A DNA stretch of 64,000 nt from JAATFS01 sp037145635 (GCA_037145635.1 JBBCXB010000001.1:1054001-1118000), one strand, 5' to 3'. Counted from the first letter of the stretch, positions 17,268-25,933 are shown. A program made the numbers and translations. Notes: a model not told the origin generated them from the sequence alone.

Positions 17268-18149
17268 GTGCCCTCTAGCGTCAAGCGTGCACGCCGCGCG
17301 GCGCAGGCCACCGAATACGTCTACCCCGACCATCTGCGCGAGGCTGCGGACGCGTTGCCGCGCACGCCGGGGGTCTACACGTTCCATGGGCAGGATGGCC
17401 TGCTGCCGCTGTACATCGGCAAGAGCGTCAATGTCAGGTCGCGGGTCATGGAGCACCTGCGGACGCCGGAGGAGGCGGCCCTGCTGCGCCAGGCCCGGCG
17501 GGTGAGCTGCGTCGCGATGGCCGGGGATGTCGGTGCGCGGCTGCTCGAAGCGCGCCTCATCAAGCACCAGCGGCCGCTCTACAACCGCCTGCTGCGCAAG
17601 GTGCCGCGGCAGTTCAGCCTGCGCCTGTACCGCGGCGAGGTCTCGGTGGTCCATTCCGCCGAATACGACCTCACCGCCACGCCGCTGCTGTTCGGGCTGT
17701 ACTCGAGCGTGCGCTCGGCCCACGAGTCGCTGCGCAGGATCGCGGACGAGCACCGCCTCTGCTACGCCCTGCTCGGGTTGGAGCGGCTGGCGCCGGGGCG
17801 GCCCTGCTTCCGGGCGATGATCCGGCGTTGCGCGGGCGCCTGCTGCGGCGGCGAGACGCTGGCCGAGCACGAGGAACGGCTGCGCATGGCGCTGGCCCGG
17901 CTCGAGGTCGCCGCATGGCCGTTCTTCGGGCGGGTCGCGCTGGAGGAAAAGGGCCAGGCGCTGCGGCAGTTCCACGTGCTGGAGGCCTGGCACTATCTGG
18001 GCAGCACCGCCACGCTTGCCGCCGCCCGGCGCCTCCAGGCCCCGGTGGGGGAGTTCGACCGCGACGCCTACCGGATCATCCGCACGGCGATCGCGTCCGG
18101 GGCGTTCGAGGTGACCCCGCTGGCCGGCGGCGGGGGCGATCGCGCCTAG
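17268..18149 (+). CDS. cho: Cho, UvrC-like 3' incision endonuclease of nucleotide excision repair
   Basis: 293 residues from GTG 17268 (an in-frame GTG at 17235 would add 11). Residues about 25-100 form a GIY-YIG nuclease domain: PGVYTFHG, PLYIGKSVNVRSRVMEHL, LLEARLIKHQRPLYN supply the Tyr, Arg and Glu active-site residues. The rest matches the Cho-specific region with a Cys cluster (LCYALLGLE, PCFRAMIRRCAGACCG). The UvrC EndoV, UvrB-binding and HhH domains are absent, so it is Cho rather than a truncated UvrC. Cho makes the 3' incision at bulky lesions after UvrAB loading. In E. coli it is SOS-induced, and the LexA-like box upstream suggests the same here. Confidence 0.93.
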   Translation: MPSSVKRARRAAQATEYVYPDHLREAADALPRTPGVYTFHGQDGLLPLYIGKSVNVRSRVMEHLRTPEEAALLRQARRVSCVAMAGDVGARLLEARLIKHQRPLYNRLLRKVPRQFSLRLYRGEVSVVHSAEYDLTATPLLFGLYSSVRSAHESLRRIADEHRLCYALLGLERLAPGRPCFRAMIRRCAGACCGGETLAEHEERLRMALARLEVAAWPFFGRVALEEKGQALRQFHVLEAWHYLGSTATLAAARRLQAPVGEFDRDAYRIIRTAIASGAFEVTPLAGGGGDRA

Positions 18150-18319
18150 CGCGTACCCGCGCAGCGGTCGCCGCGGGGCGCCGGCCGCGGGCCCTCCCTT
18201 CGCCCCCGAGCCCTCCAGCTCAAAGGCCAGCGGCGGCGAGGTCGGCAGCCGCCAGGCAGGCGGCAGAAGCCCTGAAGGATTTATTTTTTTCGTATTTATG
18301 CGTTTCACCTTCCTATAAC

Positions 18320-19843
18320 ATGATCGAAAAACCGGCCCACCCGATGACCCATTCTGGACTTGTAGCGACCGGCACCCACGGGCTGGATACCATCCTGCGC
18401 GGGGGACTGCCGGCGGGCAGGCTGTACCTGCTGGAGGGCCAGCCCGGCTCGGGCAAGACCACGCTGGCGCTGAAGTTCCTGCTGGAGGGCGTCGCGCAGG
18501 GCGAAAGCTGCCTGTACGTCACGCTGTCGGAGACCGCCGACGAACTCGAGGTGGTGGCGCGTTCGCACGGCTGGTCGCTGGAAGGCCTGCACCTGTTCGA
18601 GCTGGCGTCCGCGCAGGAGGTCCTGGGCGACGGGCGCCAGCAGTCCGTGCTGCATTCCTGGGAAATGGAACTGGACGGCACCGTGAAGCTGATCCAGGCG
18701 GAGGTGGAGCGCGTGCGGCCCCGCCGGATCGTGTTCGACTCGCTGTCCGAGCTGCGGCTGCTGGCGCAGGATTCGCTGCGCTACCGCCGGCAGGTGCTGG
18801 CGCTCAAGCAGTTCTTCGCCCCGCAGCACATTACCGTGATCCTGGTGGACGATCTCACCGGCGCCGACGGCGAACGCGACTCGCACCTGCACAGCCTGTG
18901 CCACGGCGTGCTCTCGCTGGAACGCCTGACCCTGGACTTCGGCGCCGCGCGGCGCCGCATGCAGGTCCAGAAGCTGCGCGGCGTGGACTTCATCGCCGGC
19001 TACCACGACCTAGCGCTGTGCCGCGGCGGCATGCGGATCTATCCGCGCCTGGTGGCCTCCGAGCACCACAGTCCGTTCGTCGGCGAGCCGATCCTCAGCG
19101 GGGTCCCCGGCATCGACGCGCTGCTGGGCGGCGGTCCGCTGCGGGGGACCAGCACGCTGCTGACCGGGCCGGCCGGCAGCGGCAAGACGAACGTCGCGCT
19201 CCAGTACGTGGCGGCCGCCTGCCAGCGCGGGGAACGCTGCTGCATCTTCGAGTTCGACGAACGCACCGGTACGCTGCTGACCCGGGCCAGGGCGCTGGGT
19301 CTGGACCTGCAGCCGCATCTCGACAGCGGCCTGCTGGAGCTGCAGCAGATGGATCCGGCGGAACTGTCGCCGGGCGAGTTCGCCTGGGCGGTCAGGGAGA
19401 GCGTCGAGCAGCGCGACTGCCGGCTGCTGGTGATCGACAGCCTGAACGGCTACCTGGCCTCGATGCCGCAGGAGAAGCAGCTGATGCTGCAGATGCACGA
19501 GCTGCTCTCCTATCTGAACCAGAGCGGCGTCGCCACGTTCCTGATCAATCCGCAGCATGAGCTGGTGGGCACGATGTCCACCGGCAACCTCAACGTGTCC
19601 TACATGGCCGACACGGTGATCCTGTTCCGTTTCTTCGAGGCCGAGGGGCGCATCCGCAAGGCGATCTCTGTGATCAAAAACCGCAGCGGCGCGCACGAGG
19701 ACTCGATCCGCGAGCTGCGCATCGACGGGGCCGGCCTGCGCCTGAGCGAGCCCTTGCAGGATTTCCGCGGCGTGCTCACGGGTACGCCGGAATTCGTCGG
19801 CGACGGGGCGCCGTTGCTGGACCGCCATGCCGTTGCAGGATGA
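18320..19843 (+). CDS. KaiC-like double RecA-domain ATPase (circadian clock protein family)
   Basis: 507 residues from ATG 18320. Because TATAAC at 18315-18320 could be a -10 box, ATG 18344 is an alternative. Two KaiC domains: Walker A GQPGSGKT (40-47) with Walker B FDSLS (139-143), and GPAGSGKT (283-290) with VIDSL (371-375). By alignment with the KaiC C-terminal ring, the autophosphorylation pair Ser-Thr is Ser427-Tyr428 (NVSYMADTVILF) here. No kaiA or kaiB is nearby. Such non-cyanobacterial KaiC-like proteins usually lie beside hybrid kinases, and the next gene overlaps it by 17 bases, so a shared signalling pathway rather than a true clock is likely. Confidence 0.9.
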   Translation: MIEKPAHPMTHSGLVATGTHGLDTILRGGLPAGRLYLLEGQPGSGKTTLALKFLLEGVAQGESCLYVTLSETADELEVVARSHGWSLEGLHLFELASAQEVLGDGRQQSVLHSWEMELDGTVKLIQAEVERVRPRRIVFDSLSELRLLAQDSLRYRRQVLALKQFFAPQHITVILVDDLTGADGERDSHLHSLCHGVLSLERLTLDFGAARRRMQVQKLRGVDFIAGYHDLALCRGGMRIYPRLVASEHHSPFVGEPILSGVPGIDALLGGGPLRGTSTLLTGPAGSGKTNVALQYVAAACQRGERCCIFEFDERTGTLLTRARALGLDLQPHLDSGLLELQQMDPAELSPGEFAWAVRESVEQRDCRLLVIDSLNGYLASMPQEKQLMLQMHELLSYLNQSGVATFLINPQHELVGTMSTGNLNVSYMADTVILFRFFEAEGRIRKAISVIKNRSGAHEDSIRELRIDGAGLRLSEPLQDFRGVLTGTPEFVGDGAPLLDRHAVAG

Positions 19844-21908
19844 CCGCCAGCCGCAGGTCCTGATCGTCGCCCCCTACGGGCGGGACGCAGAGAGCCTCGC
19901 CGCCGTCGTCTCGGAGCGCGGCCACGCGACCCGCATCTGCGCCTCGCTGGGCGAAGTGGCCGAGCGGCTGGATGAGTCCGTCGGCGCGGTGGTGCTCACC
20001 GAGGAGGCCTTCCTCGGCGGCGAGGCCCAGCGGCTGGGCGACGTGCTGCGGGCCCAGGAGACCTGGTCCGACGTTCCGTTCGTGCTGCTGCGCGCGGCGC
20101 GCTCGAAGCTGCGCACGCGGCCGCAGGCGATCTCGCTGGAGATCGGCAACCTGATCGAGCTGGAACGGCCGGTCGGCGCCGCCTCCCTGCTGAGTGCGGT
20201 GGTCATCGCGCTGCGCGCCCGCGAGAAGCAGTTCGTCATCCGCGACCAGATGGAGCGGCTGGCCGAGAGCCAGTCGTCGCTGGCCAGCAGCGAGGCCGAG
20301 CTGCGGCTGGTGGCCGATTCGCTGCCGGTCCTGATCGCCTTCGTCGATGCGGGGCTGATCTATCGGTTCGCCAACCGCGCCTACGAGACGTGGCTGGGGA
20401 TTCCGTTGTCGGCCATCGTCGGACGTCCCATGGAAGAGGTGCTCCACAGCCGCGAGTGGGTCGTCCGCCGCCCCTACGTGCAGCAGGCGCTGGCAGGCGC
20501 GTCGGTGCACTTCGAGGCGACCTGGCCGACCGCCGGCGGCGGGCGGCGCGATTGCGAGATCCGCTACCTGCCGCGGCGCGACGCCCAGGGCCGGGTGGAC
20601 GGATTCCACGTCTTCGTCGCCGACATCACCGACAAGCGGCTGGCCATGGAGTCGGTGCTGGAACAGGCCGGCCTGCTCGAAGCCAAGGTGGCCGAGCGCA
20701 CCGCCGAACTGGAAGCGCAGATGGCCGCGCGCGAGGCCACCGAGTCCGCGCTGCGCCAGGCGCAGAAGATGGAGGCGGTCGGGCAGCTGACCGGGGGCAT
20801 CGCGCACGATTTCAACAACATGCTGACCGGCATCATGTCCGCGCTCGACCTGATCCGGCTGCGCGTGGAGCAGGGTCGCGTCGACGGGATGGCGCGCTGG
20901 ATCGAGGTGGCGTCGGCCTCCACCCAGCGGGCGGCGTCGCTGACCCAGCGGCTGCTCGCGTTCTCGCGCAGGCAGTTGCTCGATGCGCGCAGCGTCGCCC
21001 TCAACGAGCTGGTGGAGTCGCTGCAGGACTTGATGCGCAGCACCCTGGGCGAGGCGGTGCGGCTGTCGGTCGACCTGGAGGAGGGCCTGCCGACGGTGCG
21101 GGTGGATGCCAACCAGTTCGAGAGTGCGCTGCTCAACCTGGCGATCAATGCCCGCGACGCCATGCCGCATGGCGGCGACCTGTGCATCCGCAGCCACAGC
21201 GTCCGGGTCGACACGCCCGAAGCGGGGCCGGAGGGCATCCGGGCCGGCCGCTATGCCGTGATCTCGGTCAGCGATACCGGCGAAGGCATTCCCCCGGACG
21301 TGCTGGACCGGATCTTCGAGCCGTTCTTCACCACCAAGCCGCTCGGCCAGGGCACCGGGCTGGGCATGTCGATGATCTACGGCTTCATGCAGCAGTCCGA
21401 GGGCTACGTGCGCATCGCCTCGACCGTGGGGCAGGGCACCACCGTCAGCCTCTACCTGCCCGAGGCCGCGGCCGACGAGGAAAACGCGACGGCCGCCGAG
21501 CTGCCGCCGCCCCGGTCCGGGCGCGGCCAGCGGATCCTGGTGGTGGAGGACGACGAGCAGGTCCGCCTGCTGGTGACCGAGCTGCTTTCCGAGCTCGGTT
21601 ACGAGGCCGAGGTCGTCGCCAGCGCCGATGCGGCGATCCCGCGGCTCGCCGCCGCCGCCCCCCTGGACCTGCTGGTCACCGACGTCGGGCTTCCCGGCCT
21701 GAACGGCCGGCAGTTGGCCGAGGTGGCGCGACAGCTCCGCCCCGTGCTGCCGATCCTGTTCATGACCGGCTACGCGGAAACCGCCCGGAACCAGTCGGAT
21801 TTCCTGGCCGAGGGCATGAGCATGATCGCCAAGCCCTTCAGCCTGAGCGAACTGGGCGAAGCGGTCGCCCGCATCTTCGGTACCGGCAGCGCACTGCCGC
21901 GCGGCTGA
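19827..21908 (+). CDS. Hybrid histidine kinase partner of the KaiC-like protein (pseudo-REC, PAS, HisKA, HATPase, REC)
   Basis: 693 residues, start MPLQDDRQPQVLIV overlapping the KaiC-like stop. The N-terminal 130 residues have a receiver-like fold pattern but lack the acidic pair and the phospho-Asp (GAVVLTEEAFLGG), so it is probably a non-phosphorylated docking domain. A PAS domain (about 155-275), coiled coil and kinase core follow: GQLTGGIAHDFNNMLT, NLAINARDAMP, DTGEGIPP, IFEPFFTTKPLGQGTGLGMSM. A C-terminal receiver (about 572-690) has VTDVGLPGLNG and a conserved Lys (IAKPFS). It resembles the hybrid kinase at 11.3-13.7 kb in core sequence. Cytosolic; transcribed with the KaiC-like gene and followed by a strong terminator. 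Confidence 0.93.
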   Translation: MPLQDDRQPQVLIVAPYGRDAESLAAVVSERGHATRICASLGEVAERLDESVGAVVLTEEAFLGGEAQRLGDVLRAQETWSDVPFVLLRAARSKLRTRPQAISLEIGNLIELERPVGAASLLSAVVIALRAREKQFVIRDQMERLAESQSSLASSEAELRLVADSLPVLIAFVDAGLIYRFANRAYETWLGIPLSAIVGRPMEEVLHSREWVVRRPYVQQALAGASVHFEATWPTAGGGRRDCEIRYLPRRDAQGRVDGFHVFVADITDKRLAMESVLEQAGLLEAKVAERTAELEAQMAAREATESALRQAQKMEAVGQLTGGIAHDFNNMLTGIMSALDLIRLRVEQGRVDGMARWIEVASASTQRAASLTQRLLAFSRRQLLDARSVALNELVESLQDLMRSTLGEAVRLSVDLEEGLPTVRVDANQFESALLNLAINARDAMPHGGDLCIRSHSVRVDTPEAGPEGIRAGRYAVISVSDTGEGIPPDVLDRIFEPFFTTKPLGQGTGLGMSMIYGFMQQSEGYVRIASTVGQGTTVSLYLPEAAADEENATAAELPPPRSGRGQRILVVEDDEQVRLLVTELLSELGYEAEVVASADAAIPRLAAAAPLDLLVTDVGLPGLNGRQLAEVARQLRPVLPILFMTGYAETARNQSDFLAEGMSMIAKPFSLSELGEAVARIFGTGSALPRG

Positions 21909-21984
21909 TCGCCAGGGCGTCCCAGGCATCGCGGCGGCGCGCCGTCGCGATGCCGCAACCGGACCGCCGGGAATCGTGACCAAA

Positions 21985-22010
21985 AAAAACCCCGGGGAGC
22001 CGGGGTTTTT
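21985..22010. terminator. Bidirectional Rho-independent terminator
   Basis: AAAAACCCCGG, loop GGAG, CCGGGGTTTTT lies between the convergent kinase (+) and H-NS-like (-) genes. A-run and T-run flank the GC stem, so it can work for both strands. Confidence 0.92.
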
Positions 22011-22031
22011 GTTTGTCCAGGAGCGCGAAAC

Positions 22032-22427
22032 TCAGCCGGGGAATGCCGGGAACTTCTCGTCCGGGTGCTTGGCTTTCCATTCTTTGTAGGCCGAGGAGCC
22101 TTCCCATGCCTTGAATGCCAGCGGCGTGCGGCCACGGCCCGACCAGGTATCGCCGGAGTGGGGCAGCCAATACTTCTGGGCGACTTCCTTCTTGGGGCCG
22201 CCGGACTTCTTGGCCTTGGCCGGCGCCGCGCCGATCAGCGCCGAAATCTCGGCCTTCTGCCGGGCGCTGAAGTGTTCGGAGTACTGGCCGAGAAGGCTGG
22301 TCACCTCGGCAAAGGCCTCGGAGGACTGTTCCTGGCGCAACTGAGCTTCCTGCTCTTCCAGATTACGGAGTTCTGCTTCCAGCTTGGCGCGGGCGGAAGC
22401 GATGGAATCGAGGGAAGACTTGCTCAT
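22032..22427 (-). CDS. H-NS-family nucleoid-associated protein
   Basis: 131 residues starting MSKSSLDSIASARAKLEAEL. The N-terminal 55 residues are a charged coiled coil for dimerisation/oligomerisation. A Lys/Gly/Pro linker (APAKAKKSGGPKKEVAQ) leads to the H-NS DNA-binding motif DTWSGRGRTPLAFKAW at about 93-108. These proteins bind and silence AT-rich DNA. The C-terminal tail (KAKHPDEKFPAFPG) resembles Xanthomonas/Burkholderia H-NS paralogues. The upstream frame extension of 62 codons has no family character. A good minus-strand promoter lies 38-67 bp upstream, and the surrounding 700 bp is the most AT-rich stretch nearby, consistent with autoregulation. Confidence 0.93.
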   Translation of the reverse strand: MSKSSLDSIASARAKLEAELRNLEEQEAQLRQEQSSEAFAEVTSLLGQYSEHFSARQKAEISALIGAAPAKAKKSGGPKKEVAQKYWLPHSGDTWSGRGRTPLAFKAWEGSSAYKEWKAKHPDEKFPAFPG

Positions 22428-22464
22428 GCAGTAATGATGCCTGATGGAGACGGGATGGTTTTGC

Positions 22465-22494
22465 ATTATTGCCCAAAGGTTCCGGATAAGGCAA
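22465..22494 (-). promoter_or_regulatory. Promoter of the H-NS-like gene
   Basis: On the minus strand TTGCCT (22494-22489) and AATAAT (22470-22465) are separated by 18 bp, giving a leader of about 30 bases before the ATG at 22427. Confidence 0.6.
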
Positions 22495-23119
22495 AACTTA
22501 TCTTCGGGTAAGAAAAGGCGGCGGACACGGTTTTGGCCCAGTGCGGGTTCCCGGCGCCGACCGGAACATAAGGATCGGTGGATCGGGAACGGAGGTCCGG
22601 GGCCGGGGCTCAAGTCGGGAACGTAATGAACTGGAAGTTATCCAGCTCGATATGCACGGATGAAGCGCGTGCGTCCCCGGGATTCGCCGGAAAAGTGGAT
22701 TGGCAATATTCATTTTATCGATTCCAGAATTGATGAATGGGTGTCCCCGGGATCGTCCGCAAACGTCGGCCATCGGAAATTTGCCGTGGAAGGTGGTCCT
22801 GCCTTTTGAGGCCCGGGCGTGGACGGGCGTGTCGGGTGTTAATGGAAAAGCGGCAGGACGGACCGGGAGGCAAAGGCTTCGCCGGGGCTCCGGTCCGCCT
22901 CGACGCGGGGTCCGCGTGCGCAAGGTCGGTTTTGTGTCGTTGGGCGGCAAGCAGTGCCGGGAGCGTGCATATTTTTCCGGGAATATTGCAGCCCACAGCA
23001 CCCGAGGCTCACAACGGCATCCCGCATCTAAATGGATTTGTCGAAAACCGGGAATCGAATGCGGCCATTCATTTCGGTCGCGGCAGCATGGCCGCGTGGT
23101 TCGACGAGGAAAAAAACCC
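22495..23119. other. Intergenic region between the H-NS-like and RcnB-like genes
   Basis: About 625 bp with clearly lower GC than the rest of the window. Several frames are open for 60-140 codons, but none has a ribosome site, family motif or the third-position GC bias of neighbouring genes. An imperfect AT-rich inverted repeat lies at 22708-22738 (ATTCAT ... ATGAAT). It probably holds regulatory sequence for both divergent genes; I see no supported gene. Confidence 0.5.
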
Positions 23120-23515
23120 ATGAAGAAGACAAGCAAGTTCATTCCCTGGCTGTTCGCGGCGACGGCGTTCGTGTCGGTGGCCACGCCCGCCCTGGCCCAG
23201 GATTACGGCCCGGACGATCGCGGGCCGGATCGCGATCATCGCGACGACCGCCCGCGTGACGACGGTCCGCGGGACGACCGGCGCGGTCCGCAGGACGATC
23301 GCGGCCCGCGCGGCGACGATCGCCGGCAGTGGCAGCGCGGCGACCGTTACGAGGGGCCGCGGTACGTGGTCGACGACTACCGCCGCTACGACCTGCCGCC
23401 GCCGCCGGATCGCGGCCATCGCTGGATCCGCGACCGCGACGGCAACTTCATCCTGGTGGCGATCGCCACGGGGGTGATCACCGACCTGCTGCTCGGCGGC
23501 GGCCACGGGCGCTGA
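23120..23515 (+). CDS. RcnB-family periplasmic protein
   Basis: 131 residues, ATG with GAGGA nine bases upstream. Signal peptide 1-26 (KFIPWLFAATAFVSVATPALAQ). Residues 27-80 are a low-complexity Asp/Arg/Gly/Pro stretch (DDRGPDRDHRDDRPRDDGP pattern). The C-terminal part (YVVDDYRRYDLPPPPDRGHRWIRDRDGNFILVAIATGVITDLLL) is the RcnB-like domain. RcnB of E. coli modulates nickel/cobalt efflux; the many repeat-bearing homologues are mostly uncharacterised. The D/R-rich repeats suggest length variation between strains. A hairpin follows the gene. Confidence 0.88.
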   Translation: MKKTSKFIPWLFAATAFVSVATPALAQDYGPDDRGPDRDHRDDRPRDDGPRDDRRGPQDDRGPRGDDRRQWQRGDRYEGPRYVVDDYRRYDLPPPPDRGHRWIRDRDGNFILVAIATGVITDLLLGGGHGR

Positions 23516-23537
23516 CCCGGGGAGCGGTGGCTGCAAG

Positions 23538-23563
23538 CGAAGCCCGGCGTCTGCCGGGCTTCG
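23538..23563 (+). terminator. Probable terminator hairpin after the RcnB-like gene
   Basis: An 11-bp stem CGAAGCCCGGC/GCCGGGCTTCG with loop GTCT is followed by the weakly T-rich TGCTGTT. Confidence 0.6.
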
Positions 23564-23671
23564 TGCTGTTCCGGCGTGGAATGCTGAAACCCGCTGCATG
23601 GACAATCCGGCGCTGGCAAACGCCGCCCCGGCCCCCACCTGAAACGTATCCCTGTTCCGGAGCTGCACCCG

Positions 23672-24670
23672 ATGACGCCGATTTCCGTGCTCGACCTGGC
23701 GCCTGTCTGCGAAGGCAGCGACACCACGCAGGCGTTCGCCAACATGCTGGACCTGGCGCAGCACGCCGAACGCTGGGGATACCAGCGCTACTGGCTGGCC
23801 GAACACCACAACATGCCGGGCATCGCCAGCGCCGCCACCGCCGTGCTGATCGGCCACGTGGCCGGCGGCACCCGCAGCATCCGCGTCGGGGCCGGCGGCA
23901 TCATGCTGCCGAACCACGCGCCGCTGCAGGTGGCCGAGCAGTTCGGCACCCTGGCCTCGCTGTACCCAGGGCGCATCGACCTGGGGCTGGGCCGCGCGCC
24001 GGGCACCGACCAGCCGACCGCGCGCGCGCTGCGCCGCTATTTCGACAGTGCCGACCAGTTCCCGCAGGACGTTGCCGAGTTGCTGCGCTACTTCGAGCCG
24101 GCCGCCTCCGGCCAGCTGGTGCGCGCGGTCCCGGGCGCGGGCATCGAGGTGCCGGTGTGGCTGCTGGGTTCCAGCCTGTTCAGCGCACGCCTGTCGGCGG
24201 CCCTGGGCCTGCCGTTCGCGTTCGCCTCGCACTTCGCGCCGGACGTGATGGACGAGGCGCTGGCGGTCTACCGGCGCGAGTTCCGGCCCTCCGCGCGGCT
24301 GCAGGCGCCGCATGCGCTGCTGGCGCTCAACGTGGTGGCGGCCGAATCCGAGGCCGAGGCCCGGCGCCTGTTCACCACCCAGCAGCAGAGCTTCGTCAAC
24401 CTGCGACGCGGCCGCCCGGGCAAGATCCCGCCGCCGATCGACGACATCGAGGCGTTCTGGCAGCCGCACGAGAAGCAGGGCGTGGAGCGTGCGCTGGCGT
24501 GCACGGTGCTGGGCGACGCAGACCAGGTGGGGCGTGGCATCGCCGCGTTCGTCGAGCGGCATCGGCCCGACGAACTGCTGTTCACCGCCAATGTCTACGA
24601 CCACGCCGCACGGCTGCGCTCGTTCGAGATCGCGGCCGAGGCCTGGCAGCGGCACGCGGCGGCGGGGTGA
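23672..24670 (+). CDS. LLM-class flavin-dependent oxidoreductase (luciferase-like monooxygenase)
   Basis: 332 residues. It starts with MTPISVLDLAPVCEGSDTTQAF and contains the luciferase-like TIM-barrel signatures: HAERWGYQRYWLAEHHNMPGIASAATA, RVGAGGIMLPNHAPLQVAEQFGTL, GRIDLGLGRAPGTD. These match the YhbW/MsnO8 subgroup. Members use FMNH2 from a separate reductase to oxidise substrates that are mostly unknown. It stands alone 61 bp before a PPOX-family gene on the same strand, but with no clear coupling. Confidence 0.92.
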   Translation: MTPISVLDLAPVCEGSDTTQAFANMLDLAQHAERWGYQRYWLAEHHNMPGIASAATAVLIGHVAGGTRSIRVGAGGIMLPNHAPLQVAEQFGTLASLYPGRIDLGLGRAPGTDQPTARALRRYFDSADQFPQDVAELLRYFEPAASGQLVRAVPGAGIEVPVWLLGSSLFSARLSAALGLPFAFASHFAPDVMDEALAVYRREFRPSARLQAPHALLALNVVAAESEAEARRLFTTQQQSFVNLRRGRPGKIPPPIDDIEAFWQPHEKQGVERALACTVLGDADQVGRGIAAFVERHRPDELLFTANVYDHAARLRSFEIAAEAWQRHAAAG

Positions 24671-24730
24671 TTCACGTGGCTTTGCGCGGCGATCGGCTGT
24701 GATGCGGGTCCATTCCAAGGGAGTCACCGC

Positions 24731-25231
24731 ATGCTGGGCGAACGTCGCGAAGAGAACATCAAGCAACTGGCCGAACTGATCCGGGAGGTCGACGTCGCGA
24801 TGCTGACCACGGTCGCGCACGATGGCCGCCTGGTCAGCCGGCCGCTGGGCACGCAGGAGGTCGAGTTCGACGGCGACCTGTGGTTCGCCACCGCCGCCGA
24901 CAGCCCCAAGGTCGCCGAGATCATCGCGCATCCGCGCGTCAACGTGGCCTATGCCTCGCCGTCCAGGAACAGCTACGTCTCGGTGGCCGGGGTGGCGCGC
25001 ATCGTCGACGACCGCGCCAAGATCGACCAGCTCTGGTCGCCGGCGATGAAGCTGTTCTTCCCCGGCGGCAAGGACGACCCGAACCTGCGCCTGATCCACG
25101 TCAGCGCCGAATCGGCCGAGTATTGGGACGGCCCGAGCGGCCTGCTGGGCAAGGCGCTGTACTTCGTGATGACGGCGGTGACCGACGATCCGAGCAGCCT
25201 GTCGGACAACCGCGTGGTCGAGCTGAAATAG
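24731..25231 (+). CDS. Pyridoxamine 5'-phosphate oxidase-family protein (general stress protein 26-like)
   Basis: 166 residues, start MLGERREENIKQLAELIREVD. The split-barrel flavin-binding fold is indicated by VAMLTTVAHDGRLVSRPLGTQEVEFDGDLWFATAADSPKVAEI and VNVAYASPSRNSYVSVAGVARI, with EYWDG near the C terminus. It matches the single-domain GsiB/GSP26-type group found in Xanthomonas, where a homologue binds FMN/FAD and reduced flavin. Likely a cytosolic flavin-binding stress protein. It follows the LLM oxidoreductase gene, so the pair may be linked through reduced flavin, which is conjecture. Confidence 0.88.
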   Translation: MLGERREENIKQLAELIREVDVAMLTTVAHDGRLVSRPLGTQEVEFDGDLWFATAADSPKVAEIIAHPRVNVAYASPSRNSYVSVAGVARIVDDRAKIDQLWSPAMKLFFPGGKDDPNLRLIHVSAESAEYWDGPSGLLGKALYFVMTAVTDDPSSLSDNRVVELK

Positions 25232-25276
25232 ACCGCGGCCGGGCGCGGGCCGCCGGCAGGGGCCGGCACCCCGCGC

Positions 25277-25933
25277 TCAGCGCAGGCGGGCCCACCACTC
25301 CCGGCCCAGGTCCACCATCTGGTCCGAGGTCACGCCGAAGCCCACGATCGCCGCCGCGGCGGCGGTCCAGCACAGCAGCAGCAGGATGCCGTCGCGCTCC
25401 AGCAGCGCGAGCGCGAACAGCAGCAGGATCAGCCCGAACAGGTAGTTGGTGAACGGGATCGGCAGCGACAGCAGCACCCCGGTCAGCGCCACCAGCAGGC
25501 CGGTCAGGGCATGCGCGGGCAGGGGATCGAACAGGACCGCCAGCCGCGGCTTGAGCAGGCGGTCCAGGCGGCGCAGCATCGGGGTGATCTGGCCGATGAA
25601 GCGGTGGCTGGTGCTGCGGCGGGGCCCGCGGTCGCCGATGAAGCGCGGCAGCCACGGCTTGCGCAGGCCGACCAGCATCTGCAGCCCGATCAGGATCGTC
25701 AGCGGGCCGCTGATGGCCCCGCCCAGGCCCGGGATCGGGATGAACGCCGGCAGGATCGCCACGAACAGGAACACGCCGAACGCGCTCTGCTGCAGGTCGG
25801 CGAGGATGTCGCGCATGCGCAGCACCTGGTCCGGGTCGCCGAAGCTAAAGGCGGCCAGCAGCGTGCGGATGCCCTCGTTGCGATAGCGCGGGCCGCCCTC
25901 GCTCGGCGGCGGGTGCTCATCCGACGATGTCAT
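25277..25933 (-). CDS. ExoD-family membrane protein
   Basis: 218 residues. A soluble start is followed by four or five hydrophobic segments (AFGVFLFVAILPAFIPIPG, ISGPLTILIGLQMLVGL, ALTGLLVALTGVLLSLPIP, NYLFGLILLLFALALLE, LLLLCWTAAAAAIVGFG). The order and the motif PGLGGAISGPL/RKPWLP match ExoD, a rhizobial protein required for exopolysaccharide production and alkaline tolerance whose activity is unknown. Its start overlaps the stop of the HlyC/CorC-type gene by 17 bases, so both are co-transcribed. Confidence 0.88.
   Translation of the reverse strand: MTSSDEHPPPSEGGPRYRNEGIRTLLAAFSFGDPDQVLRMRDILADLQQSAFGVFLFVAILPAFIPIPGLGGAISGPLTILIGLQMLVGLRKPWLPRFIGDRGPRRSTSHRFIGQITPMLRRLDRLLKPRLAVLFDPLPAHALTGLLVALTGVLLSLPIPFTNYLFGLILLLFALALLERDGILLLLCWTAAAAAIVGFGVTSDQMVDLGREWWARLR

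Noticed and set aside
17828..18319. Upstream extension of the KaiC-like frame overlapping cho
   Set aside because: It is the out-of-frame shadow of cho and has no KaiC similarity before the ATG at 18320.
18320..19843. A true circadian oscillator
   Set aside because: No kaiA or kaiB, and the phosphosite pair is altered; a KaiC-like signalling ATPase is the safer call.
22700..23119. N-terminal extension of the RcnB-like protein
   Set aside because: It lacks a ribosome site and would bury an obvious signal peptide 140 residues inside the protein.
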